From NCBI GenBank assembly GCA_964639275.1, contig CAZXCQ010000087.1, positions 1-21,475 on the forward strand: a DNA stretch of 21,475 nucleotides. Direction: 5' to 3'. A model generated the notes under the pieces. That model saw only the letters and a list, made by a program, of their open reading frames with translations, was not told the origin of the DNA and did not search any database. Each line of letters starts with the position of its first letter. Within the stretch, counting starts at the first letter, position 1. Both the position numbers and the translations under genes were made by a program. Below are positions 15,137 through 21,475 of this stretch, one piece after another. Source of the stretch: CAZXCQ01 sp964639275. Lineage in GTDB: Bacteria; Desulfobacterota; DSM-4660; Desulfatiglandales; Desulfatiglandaceae.

Positions 15137-15742
15137 TTGACAAACCCGGCCCAGCGATCATGGGAGGACGCCTCCAGCCGTGTCGACCGACCCGAATATA
15201 CCAGCAAAGGCCTTCGGCTATTTATGGAGGGGCTGGGGAAGGAGGGGAGGGGTCAGATCCTTGATCTTGGGCCTGTCTGCGGAGACAATATCAATCTCCT
15301 GGCCCGCCGTGTCAGGAGACTCTGTGTCTGCGACATCTTTTTCCACCTGGGGCAAAGGGCTCGCAGCAATGACCCATTGGACCGGGTGTGGAGACACCTG
15401 GACTATCCACCGGGGAGTTTTGAGGGGATCTTGCTGTGGGACCTAATTGATCGGTTGGAAGACCATGATGCCCAGGAGGTTGTGAAGCGGTGTTACAGTA
15501 TGGCCAGGACTGGAGGCATGGTAATGATACTCGCCCAGGGCGGGCCGACACCTTCAAAGGTGGTGAATACATTTGTCATCATCCAGGGCTATCAATTGTA
15601 TTTGCGTCCCAAACATCACCTGGAGCTCCCCGTTTATGTCCGTCAAAACCGGGAAGTGATGGAGATGCTCGCCCCCTTTACCCTCATCAACTCTTTTATC
15701 TACCGCAATGGGACAAGGGAGTTTCTCTTCCGGCGCTTCTGA
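15137..15742 (+). CDS. SAM-dependent methyltransferase-like protein
   Basis: The 201-residue product reads as a small class I methyltransferase: motif I ILDLGPVCGD (41-50), acidic end of the second strand CVCDIF (63-68), FEGILLWDLIDRLED (95-109) in the place of motif IV, and ARTGGMVMILAQ (123-134) in the place of the post-motif strand. Cysteine replaces the middle glycine of the usual GxGxG, so SAM binding should be tested. The start is TTG 15137, with AAGGGGA about eight bases ahead and three bases after the bactofilin stop; the next in-frame ATG (15224) would remove 29 residues and leave motif I near the start. The substrate is unknown. Tight linkage to a bactofilin suggests a common envelope or polarity role, but that is inference. 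Confidence 0.75.
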   Translation: MTNPAQRSWEDASSRVDRPEYTSKGLRLFMEGLGKEGRGQILDLGPVCGDNINLLARRVRRLCVCDIFFHLGQRARSNDPLDRVWRHLDYPPGSFEGILLWDLIDRLEDHDAQEVVKRCYSMARTGGMVMILAQGGPTPSKVVNTFVIIQGYQLYLRPKHHLELPVYVRQNREVMEMLAPFTLINSFIYRNGTREFLFRRF

Positions 15743-15796
15743 GACCCATGCCGCCCCTTTAGCCGGCTTAGAGGAGACGTAACATCTCTTTGAGTA

Positions 15797-15932
15797 ACAC
15801 TTTAGCTTTTTGAAACCCGGGAATGGGGCTTCCCTTTTTCGGGCGTATAACTCGTCCACAAGAGAGCGTAAAGAAATCACGTGCCATAGGAAAAAATAGG
15901 GGAGTGCCAATTTTGAAGAAAGCTAAATTGAT
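15797..15932. repeat. Degenerate copy of the MITE-like element
   Basis: The right end (15916-15932, AAGAAAGCTAAATTGAT) equals the right arm of the 4655-4924 element, and with flanking bases matches the left arm complement at 23 of 24 positions. A degenerate opposite arm (CACTTTAGCTTTTTGAAA) begins near 15797. The 136 bases between have no gene. The space 15743-15981 holds only this and the ribosome site of the next gene. Confidence 0.55.
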
Positions 15933-15981
15933 GCCTTTTTGCGAAGTCACGAACAGACCACAATAACCGAGGAGGATTGTT

Positions 15982-16470
15982 ATGGCGGTCGCTCATACCA
16001 GTCATATCCATATTGAGAAGCACGAAGGTCCTCACCGTACGGCCCATATTGAGGGCTTTCCGGTGCCATTAGACTTTGGCATCCATGGGGGTATCAGGCA
16101 CTTTTACCAGGAGAAGTATGGCAGGGAGATCAGTGGCCCGGAGTACCCTGCCACGCTCGATCACATCATCGCCGGCATTTCAGGGTGACTGACCGGAACC
16201 CTGGGTACCGCGCTGGATGCGCGGGGCATCAAATCGGCTGAGAATCTGGTTGCCGATGTGAAAGGCGACATCGAAGATGTGGAAGGTGTCTTGAAGATCA
16301 CAAAGATCCATCTCAAGTACCGCTTTAAGATCCCCCCGGGGACGAAGGATAAGGCGGAGCGGGCCTTAGAGAGCTATGCGGAGAAATGTCCGGCCTACCA
16401 AACGGTCAAAGGGTGTATTGCGTGCACATGGGAGGCAGAACTGGAAGAGGCACAGCCGTCCGGTTTATAA
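15982..16470 (+). CDS. Selenocysteine-containing OsmC family protein (TGA read as Sec at residue 69)
   Basis: GAGGAGG precedes ATG 15982. The frame runs to TAA 16468-16470 through one TGA at 16186-16188, giving 162 residues. The TGA falls in HIIAGISG-U-LTGTLGTALDARGIKS, where OsmC/Ohr family proteins carry the peroxidatic cysteine, commonly GGCLTGTL. The frame beyond continues the family (KITKIHLKYRF, YAEKCPAYQTVKGCIACTWEAE) with C136 as the likely resolving cysteine and C145, C148 following. OsmC-type enzymes reduce hydroperoxides by a thiol route; selenocysteine would strengthen the nucleophile. A SECIS-like hairpin lies 20 to 36 bases after the TGA. Sec-containing OsmC-like proteins have been reported before. 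If TGA were a stop, a 68-residue fragment and an orphan C-terminus without a start would remain. selABCD are not in the window. Confidence 0.88.
16208..16224 (+). promoter_or_regulatory. Bacterial SECIS-like stem-loop
   Basis: CCGCGC (16208-16213), loop TGGAT (16214-16218) and GCGCGG (16219-16224) form a perfect 6 bp stem with the GG expected in a bacterial SECIS apical loop. The first loop G (16215) is 27 bases past the TGA, in the 16-37 base range known for bacterial elements. The element lies in coding sequence, as is usual in bacteria. Confidence 0.75.
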
Positions 16471-16506
16471 GGGACTTTCAACAAAGATCTTGGGCTATCT
16501 CATCGG

Positions 16507-17451
16507 CTAGTGACGGGGTATGTATTGCAGGTGGAGCGCAAACTCAATGGCCATGGTGATAAAGCTCCCGATCACCGGGGTGAGAAACCACCCCAGCAAA
16601 ATGTTTATCAAGGTACGTCTCCTGACGGTGTTGATCCCTTTTAAAATGCCGATGCCCAAAACGGCCCCAATTACCGCCTGGGAGGTCGAAACCGGCACCC
16701 CGATAAAGGTATAGATGTGGACGGTGACGGCCTCGGCAAGGAGTACAATCAGCCCGGAGAAGGGGTCAAGCCTGACAAGCCTTCGACCTACAGTCTCCAT
16801 AACGCCCCTGCTAAAGGTGATGATCCCGAGGGCTATGCTCAGGCCACCGATAAGTACGGCCGAAGAAATACTTAGCTCGCCCGCCCCTACAAACACGGCT
16901 GTTACATTGGCCACATTGTTTGCACCCAGGGCATAGGCACCATAGGAACCCGCAATGATCAAGGAGAGCCGCAGCAGGGTATCGGAGCGGATCAGGTTGA
17001 TCTTTAGCCCGTTGTACAATACCGCCATTATCTTGTAGAGGACAATGGCAATAATCAAGGCACCCACCGGGGTTCCAAACCAGCATGCCAATACCTTTCC
17101 CAGCCCCTCGGTATTCAGCTTGCGGGTCATCAGGCCAATTCCCAGTATCGCCCCCACCACCGCCTGTGAGGTGGAGACAGGAAGGGCCAGGATGGTCATT
17201 AACGTCACCGTGGCGGCCGCCCCGATCGAGCATATCACTGCCTGTTCAAGGGTTAAGGGGGTAAGTTCCTGGAGCGTCTCGATTCCCCCCTGGCCTTCGA
17301 GGAGGGCCCCGATAACGACAAATAGGGAGGCAAGGATCGCGGCTGTCCAGAACTTGACCATTCGAGCGGCAACAGCTGATCCAAATACGTTTGCCGCGTC
17401 ATTGGCCCCCAGGGACCACCCCAGAAAGATTCCACCCAGCAGAGGGAGCAT
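16507..17451 (-). CDS. PiT family inorganic phosphate transporter
   Basis: The 314-residue membrane protein carries the two inverted PiT signatures, GANDAAN (15-21) and GANNVAN (176-182), and the paired PVSTSQA motifs (91-97 and 253-259), showing the internal duplication of the family. PiT proteins import phosphate, usually as a metal-phosphate with H+ or Na+. The length is that of the short bacterial and archaeal type, without the large central loop of E. coli PitA. Its ATG overlaps the stop of the DUF47 gene by one base (TAATG), so expression is coupled. It is convergent with the OsmC gene, 36 bp away. Phosphate rather than sulphate is inferred from family and partner. Confidence 0.95.
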   Translation of the reverse strand: MLPLLGGIFLGWSLGANDAANVFGSAVAARMVKFWTAAILASLFVVIGALLEGQGGIETLQELTPLTLEQAVICSIGAAATVTLMTILALPVSTSQAVVGAILGIGLMTRKLNTEGLGKVLACWFGTPVGALIIAIVLYKIMAVLYNGLKINLIRSDTLLRLSLIIAGSYGAYALGANNVANVTAVFVGAGELSISSAVLIGGLSIALGIITFSRGVMETVGRRLVRLDPFSGLIVLLAEAVTVHIYTFIGVPVSTSQAVIGAVLGIGILKGINTVRRRTLINILLGWFLTPVIGSFITMAIEFALHLQYIPRH

Positions 17452-18101
17452 TACACACGTCTCTTCATACTAATGATGTTGATACGTTTTGACACACGGT
17501 CGGCCTGGTTAGAAATATCGCCCATATTGACTACCATCTCCTTGAGTTGCAGTTTATGAAATGGGTCAATCGGGGAGTCAAAAATCTTGGTTATAATGCG
17601 ACGTTCGATATGGTCACAGTGGCTTTCGTTATGGTCGATGGTTGAGACAAGGACCCGGATGCCCTCGGCCCTCTTGAACAATATCTCCACCTCTTTGAGC
17701 ACGAGAGCACAGCTTTCCAGCGTGATCCGGATGAGTTCCTTGATATCCCCAACGATGAATTCGGGGATGATCAGTTTTTGAGTGCTGATCATATGCAAGA
17801 CCAACTCAAAGAGTCTTGGAATTTGATCCATCGCCTCCAGGAGGCCCATGATGTCCCCCCGGGATTCCGGCAGAAGGGCCTTGCCGTACATCAGGGTCTT
17901 GATCTCTTCGCGGGTGTCGTCGGCCTTTGACTCGAATTTGTGGGTCAGGTCCGTCTGAAAATCAAAATCGCCGCAGATGCCACCCTCAAGGCAGATACTC
18001 AATGCCTCAGAGAAGTGCCGCTGACTCAGCTTGAGGTCTTCCAGATAACTGTAAATCAGGCTTTCGATCTGACGCTGTTTTTTAAAGAAAAACTCGAACA
18101 T
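17451..18101 (-). CDS. DUF47 (PhoU-like) accessory protein of PiT transport
   Basis: The 216-residue, mostly helical, acidic protein starts MFEFFFKKQRQIESLI and has the DUF47 pattern: DLTHKFESKADDTREEIKTLMYGKALLP (51-78), GDIMGLLEAMDQIPRLFE (82-99) and MGDISNQADRVSKRI (193-207). The E/D-rich helices are like the metal-binding helices of PhoU. DUF47 proteins are nearly always encoded with PiT transporters and are thought to regulate them at the membrane face. The gene is first of the pair, overlapping pit by one base, with GGGAGGGAGG before its ATG. A possible -10 TATACT lies at 18125-18130 on this strand with only a weak -35. Confidence 0.93.
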   Translation of the reverse strand: MFEFFFKKQRQIESLIYSYLEDLKLSQRHFSEALSICLEGGICGDFDFQTDLTHKFESKADDTREEIKTLMYGKALLPESRGDIMGLLEAMDQIPRLFELVLHMISTQKLIIPEFIVGDIKELIRITLESCALVLKEVEILFKRAEGIRVLVSTIDHNESHCDHIERRIITKIFDSPIDPFHKLQLKEMVVNMGDISNQADRVSKRINIISMKRRV

Positions 18102-18340
18102 GCCTCCCTCCCCATTTGCGGGTTAGTATAAGTGTCACCAGGAGGATATAGAACTGGAGAACCCCCTGGCGATCTGTTTTGCCCCGGCTGGATTGAGTAT
18201 CTTTTTCAATTAAGGTACAGTTCGGACCGCTTATCAAATATCATAAAACGGTCCGGGCTACCACTCTAAACCCGAAATTCCCGGTCGCCAAAAAACGGAA
18301 TCCCCATTGGCCGGGTTTCAAAAAGGGCCAAGGTGTTGCG
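18102..18340. other. Divergent intergenic region with two inverted repeats
   Basis: This 239 bp lies between the DUF47 and HAD genes. CGGACCG (18223-18229) pairs with CGGTCCG (18249-18255), and AAACCCG (18268-18274) pairs with CGGGTTT (18312-18318). A weak plus-strand promoter TTGAGT (18193-18198), 17 bp, TACAGT (18216-18221) ends at the first repeat. Either repeat could be an operator or a remnant of the dispersed elements seen elsewhere. Confidence 0.45.
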
Positions 18341-18934
18341 ATGATGATAAAAGGTGTCTTATTTGATTTTGACGGTACTTTGACCTTCCCCGGGGCCCTT
18401 GATTTTCCAGCGATCAAGGAGAGGCTTGGGTGCCCTCCTGATGAGCCCGTGTTGGAATATCTGGAGACCCAACCGGCCACCAGGAGAGCAGAGCTGACAA
18501 AGATCCTGGAAGACATTGAGGAGGGGGCAGCCAGGACATCCCGTCCCAATAATAGCGCGGAAAAATGTCTCTATGTCTTAAAGGAGAAGGGTTTCCGGCT
18601 GGGCATTCTGACCCGAAACAAGCTCAGCTCGGTCCATCAGGCCCTCAAGAACTTTGAGGGGATTTCCATTAGCGATTTTGCCGCAGTTATCACCCGTGAG
18701 GTCTCACTTCCCAAACCCCATCCCGAAGGGGTCTTTATGGCTGCCACCGAGATGGGTGTGCACCCCGGGGAGTTATTGGTGGTGGGAGATTTTCGCTTTG
18801 ATGTGATGGCGGGAAAGGCTGCGGGTGCAAAGACGGTCTTCTTGACTAACGGGGGGAGATCCTTCCTCTCTCCGGACGACCCGGAACCCGACTATACGCT
18901 TTCTTGTCTGGAAGAACTTCTTGGAATCTTGTAA
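18341..18934 (+). CDS. HAD-superfamily hydrolase (phosphoglycolate phosphatase-like)
   Basis: The 197-residue protein has all four HAD motifs: motif I VLFDFDGTLT with nucleophile D9 and D11, motif II ILTRN with T91, the motif III lysine K125 in LPKPHPEG, and motif IV VVGDFRFDVMAGKAAGA with D150 and D154. An alpha-helical cap lies between motif I and II (about residues 16-75), as in subfamily IA phosphatases such as Gph. It probably removes phosphate from a small metabolite in the cytoplasm; the substrate is unknown. Start MM is 18341, with AAGG eight bases upstream. The stop lies 9 bp from the end of the convergent DedA gene. Confidence 0.93.
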   Translation: MMIKGVLFDFDGTLTFPGALDFPAIKERLGCPPDEPVLEYLETQPATRRAELTKILEDIEEGAARTSRPNNSAEKCLYVLKEKGFRLGILTRNKLSSVHQALKNFEGISISDFAAVITREVSLPKPHPEGVFMAATEMGVHPGELLVVGDFRFDVMAGKAAGAKTVFLTNGGRSFLSPDDPEPDYTLSCLEELLGIL

Positions 18935-18943
18935 TCTTCCTCA

Positions 18944-19531
18944 TCAGGAGGCCTTCCTGGTGAATTTTTTTAACACAGCCATGGCTCCCAAAGACAAACA
19001 GATGGTCAATACAATCACCCCCACCAGTAAGACGGCAATCTCCTGGGCCGTGGCCTTTGCCCATTCGATGTTTTCCCCTGCATAGGAGCCAATTCCGACA
19101 AATAACATGACCTGAATGCCGACAGACGCCCCATCTACCAGCAAGAAACGCCTCAAGGGGTAGTGGGCAATACCCGCGGCAATGTAGGCCACGGCCCGTA
19201 TGCCAAAGGTGAAACGGGCCAGAAAAAGCATCCATCCCCCTTTACGCAGGAACGCGGCCTGGTATTTCTCAAGCCGATCCTGCCGGATAAATCGAAGGGC
19301 AAATCTGAGGAGCGAAGGGCGAGAAAAGGCCCAACGAAAAAACCCAAACAGCGCCAGGTCTCCGCAGATAATCGCCACGTACCACAGAGTCAGGCCGGGT
19401 ATTATGGTGATGATTTCCTGTGAAATTGCATAACCGCCCCCCAGGAGAAAGGGGTTTTCCGGAACCGGCACCCCCAGTCCGCCCAGGAAGAGGCTCAGGG
19501 CAATGGCCCAATGTAAAGAATGGATCTTCAT
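18944..19531 (-). CDS. DedA family (VTT domain) inner-membrane protein
   Basis: The 195-residue membrane protein matches the DedA/SNARE-associated family: VPVPENPFLLGGGYA (21-35) with the conserved membrane glutamate, then LARFTFGIRAVAYIAAGIAH (104-123), the place of the family FxRFxPxxR motif with R106 and R112, and two C-terminal membrane segments (140-157, 164-187). DedA proteins include lipid flippases and proteins needed for membrane potential and envelope integrity; which type this is cannot be read. The proline between the motif arginines seen in many members is absent (FTFG). It follows the 175-residue hypothetical gene by 30 bp. No strong ribosome site precedes the ATG. Confidence 0.9.
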   Translation of the reverse strand: MKIHSLHWAIALSLFLGGLGVPVPENPFLLGGGYAISQEIITIIPGLTLWYVAIICGDLALFGFFRWAFSRPSLLRFALRFIRQDRLEKYQAAFLRKGGWMLFLARFTFGIRAVAYIAAGIAHYPLRRFLLVDGASVGIQVMLFVGIGSYAGENIEWAKATAQEIAVLLVGVIVLTICLSLGAMAVLKKFTRKAS

Positions 19532-19561
19532 GTCCAGATAAAGCCAGGGTTTAGGTCGCTG

Positions 19562-20089
19562 CTACTGTTTCCGGGCACTTTTTGAAAAACGCAGCCTTTT
19601 GGGCGAGAATGTAAGCGTGATCACGCACTGGCCGTCCCCACCCACGAGACTTTCCACGATCTCGTGGAGGGGGCTCAGGCGGAGGGCCTTCATCACGCCA
19701 TCCCTCAGGGCCTTACAACCACATTCATAATGCTCCAGCAACCTTGCTCTTTTCAAGGACTCATAGGCATGACAGCGGGTCCCTGTCCAGATGGCCATAT
19801 TACCTTGGTATTCAATTGGTTCGTCAATGTAAAGATCATCGAAAAAGGCGTTTTTCCACACGGTCTTAAAGACCTGCATCAACTCCTGAATAGACCTCGG
19901 CCGTTTGATGAGTTTTTCTCGCAAGAGCGTGATGGTCAGCATCCTGAATATCTTCTCCGATGCCTGGAGATTAAAACGATTGGCCTTCTCAGACCCCAAC
20001 CCCTTCAAGACGGTCGCATGCCAGAAGGAGTCATGTAACCACCACAGTCTCCTTATGGTATCCTTTGATCGCAACTCTTCTATGTTCAT
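19562..20089 (-). CDS. Hypothetical protein, possibly related to DUF6125 / ATC-hydrolase-like proteins
   Basis: I do not firmly recognise this 175-residue protein. The N-terminal half is helical (MNIEELRSKDTIRRLWWLHD, SFWHATVLKGLGSEKANRF). The C-terminal part contains C106 (GTRCHAYESLK), C123 and C125 (YECGCKALRDG) and C155 (GDGQCVITLTF). The pattern of spaced cysteines followed by a GDxxC-like strand is like DUF6125 or L-2-amino-thiazoline-4-carboxylate hydrolase-like families, but this is from memory. The basic tail (RLRFSKSARKQ) is unusual. No signal peptide. It lies 25 bp after the transglycosylase stop and 30 bp before DedA, so it is probably co-transcribed; a metal- or cofactor-binding role is only a guess. 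Confidence 0.75.
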   Translation of the reverse strand: MNIEELRSKDTIRRLWWLHDSFWHATVLKGLGSEKANRFNLQASEKIFRMLTITLLREKLIKRPRSIQELMQVFKTVWKNAFFDDLYIDEPIEYQGNMAIWTGTRCHAYESLKRARLLEHYECGCKALRDGVMKALRLSPLHEIVESLVGGDGQCVITLTFSPKRLRFSKSARKQ

Positions 20090-20114
20090 CGGGTAGGTCC
20101 GGTCGACGGGAAGG

Positions 20115-21475
20115 CTACTCGGCCTTAACCAGCAATATCTGCCCGGGGAAGATAGTGGTCCGAGGCGTGAGGTTGTTGAGTCTGAGGAGTTCTGAGAGGT
20201 TCATTTGATGCTTTTTTGCAATGATGTATGGCGAATCCCCCTTTAATATCTTATACGGCTTGGTCTTCATGGTCATAACAGGCCTGAGGGCTGTGGGAAT
20301 CACGAGGGTCTCTCCGATGCTCAGGACAGTCCCCTTGAGCCTGTTTGTCGCTTGAATGGCCTTGACAGTAGTCCCGAAGTGCTGTGCAATCTTCCAGAGG
20401 GAATCTCCCTTCCGTACCACGTATTTTTCAGGTTTCTCTGCTTTCGCTAATGTGGTGACCTTTGGAGAGGCCTCCTGGACCGCCACATGTCCTCTCCGGG
20501 TGGGAATTCTTAATCTCCATCCGACCTTTATAAAACGACTGCTGCGGAGGCCATTTAGGTTTACAATAGCCCTCACATTGCTCCTGTATCGTCGGGCGAT
20601 AACAGAGAGTGATTCTCCCTTTCTCACCCTGTGGATCACATAGGTGGGAGCCGGGGGATGCCAGACGGGTATCTGATCCAGCTTTGCCAGGAGCACTTTC
20701 CCTTCTCCCTTGGGTACCTTAAAGTCGTATGGCCTGTTGGGGGTAGAATTTCTTTTTAGGGCAGGGTTTAGCTTGCTCAGGAGTTCATAGGATACCCCCA
20801 ACGCATTGGCGACCGCCTTTACGTGGACCTCCCTGTCAATGGTCACCACATCCGTTTGAATCTCTTCATCCACAGGGGGCAGTGTGAAACCGTGGGCCTT
20901 GGGGTTGTCCAGAATATGGAGTACGGCCAGGAATCTTGGCACATAAGACGCCGTCTCCTGTGGGAGTTTTTCGTAGAGGTCCCAGAAGTGATCCAGGTAG
21001 TTGATCTTTTGGTCTTGTATGACCCTCAAGACCCTCCCTTCACCGCAGTTATAGGCCGCCAGGACCGTATTCCAATCTCCAAAGATCTGGTGCAATTCCT
21101 TTAGATATGCGATGGCCGCGGCCGTGGATTTTTCGGGATCCATCCTTTCATCTATCCAACGATCTCTTTCCAGCCCGTACTTGTAACCGGTAGAGGCGAT
21201 AAACTGCCACGGCCCCAGCGCCCTTGCCCTCGAAAGGGCCCTGAGCTTGAACCCGCTTTCAATCAGGGGCAGCCACGAAAGCTCTTCTGGCAAACCCGCC
21301 TTCTTTAGTTCTTTTACAATGGCAGGTCGATACCTTCCTGAACGGCGGTAGGCATTGAGAAAAAATTCCCTCTCCTTTCCCTTCAACAGATTGAGGGCGT
21401 CCCTGACGTGCCTGTGCATTGCAAGGGGAATGGCCTTATAGAAACCATTGGCCACGGGGTATCGGGAGGAGTAAA
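20115..21475 (-). CDS. MltD-like membrane-bound lytic murein transglycosylase with three LysM domains; 5' end outside window
   Basis: The frame is open to the right edge; the residues before the first possible internal start (GTG 21455) read YSSRYPVANG, so the true N-terminus and signal peptide lie beyond the window. Numbered from that GTG (446 residues): an SLT domain at about 45-190 with catalytic E66 in LPLIESGF, then ALGPWQFIASTGYKYGL (79-95) and AAYNCGEGRVLRVI (133-146). The three LysM repeats are at about 272-317, 344-387 and 400-443 (VRKGESLSVIARRY, VRKGDSLWKIAQHF, LKGDSPYIIAKKH). The enzyme cuts peptidoglycan to 1,6-anhydro products in the periplasm, while LysM holds it on the wall. 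MltD of E. coli has fewer LysM copies. It leads the tight cluster with the hypothetical and DedA genes. Confidence 0.95.
   Translation of the reverse strand, partial: YSSRYPVANGFYKAIPLAMHRHVRDALNLLKGKEREFFLNAYRRSGRYRPAIVKELKKAGLPEELSWLPLIESGFKLRALSRARALGPWQFIASTGYKYGLERDRWIDERMDPEKSTAAAIAYLKELHQIFGDWNTVLAAYNCGEGRVLRVIQDQKINYLDHFWDLYEKLPQETASYVPRFLAVLHILDNPKAHGFTLPPVDEEIQTDVVTIDREVHVKAVANALGVSYELLSKLNPALKRNSTPNRPYDFKVPKGEGKVLLAKLDQIPVWHPPAPTYVIHRVRKGESLSVIARRYRSNVRAIVNLNGLRSSRFIKVGWRLRIPTRRGHVAVQEASPKVTTLAKAEKPEKYVVRKGDSLWKIAQHFGTTVKAIQATNRLKGTVLSIGETLVIPTALRPVMTMKTKPYKILKGDSPYIIAKKHQMNLSELLRLNNLTPRTTIFPGQILLVKAE

Noticed and set aside
15982..16188. A stand-alone 68-residue protein ending at TGA 16188
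   Set aside because: OsmC homology continues in the same frame past the TGA, the TGA is at the cysteine position, and a SECIS-like hairpin follows; a Sec-containing full-length protein explains all of it.
1..21475. CRISPR array, tRNA or rRNA gene, phage or integrase genes
   Set aside because: No regular short direct repeats with spacers, no tRNA-like cloverleaf and no integrase or phage protein were seen.

Overview
The window looks like a chromosomal segment of a Desulfobacterota-type (deltaproteobacterial) anaerobe of moderate GC. Three kinds of gene content suggest this. There is corrinoid salvage and synthesis (cobQ and a BtuF-CbiZ fusion). There are multi-cluster Fe-S and acyl-CoA genes. 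There is also an OsmC-family gene whose expected catalytic cysteine codon is an in-frame TGA followed by a SECIS-like hairpin, so the host probably has the selenocysteine machinery. This placement is inference; no rRNA or tRNA gene is visible. Layout, left to right. (1) 1-3103, minus strand: a SNF2/DUF3670 helicase gene that runs off the left edge and is interrupted by an in-frame TGA, then a vapBC toxin-antitoxin pair with a good promoter and an inverted-repeat operator candidate. (2) 3148-6936, minus strand: cobQ (cobyric acid synthase) and an exported BtuF-CbiZ fusion. A roughly 270 bp MITE-like element with 19 bp perfect terminal inverted repeats lies exactly between them. (3) 7246-10551, plus strand: a LuxR-type regulator, a winged-helix/Cys-rich/2[4Fe-4S] protein and an enoyl-CoA hydratase-family protein that lacks both usual catalytic glutamates. 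(4) 10577-11821, minus strand: a secreted SGNH-like/beta-helix protein with no proper start codon ahead of its full signal peptide. (5) 11886-16470, plus strand: a strong 18 bp hairpin, ftsH, a decayed EamA transporter, a bactofilin, a methyltransferase-like protein and the selenocysteine-type OsmC gene. (6) 16507-18101, minus strand: a DUF47 (PhoU-like)/PiT phosphate transport pair. (7) 18341-21475: a HAD phosphatase (plus) convergent with a minus-strand cluster of DedA protein, a Cys-containing hypothetical protein and an MltD-like LysM lytic transglycosylase that runs off the right edge. How genes work together: CbiZ hydrolyses adenosylcobinamide to adenosylcobyric acid, which is also the CobQ product, so the neighbouring cobQ and btuF-cbiZ converge on one intermediate. 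DUF47 and PiT overlap by one base and form a phosphate transport unit. MltD-like, hypothetical and DedA genes are 25-30 bp apart and look co-transcribed at the cell envelope. Several loci show small-scale decay (helicase TGA, EamA deletion, lost start codons), but one TGA, in the OsmC gene, is best read as selenocysteine rather than damage.
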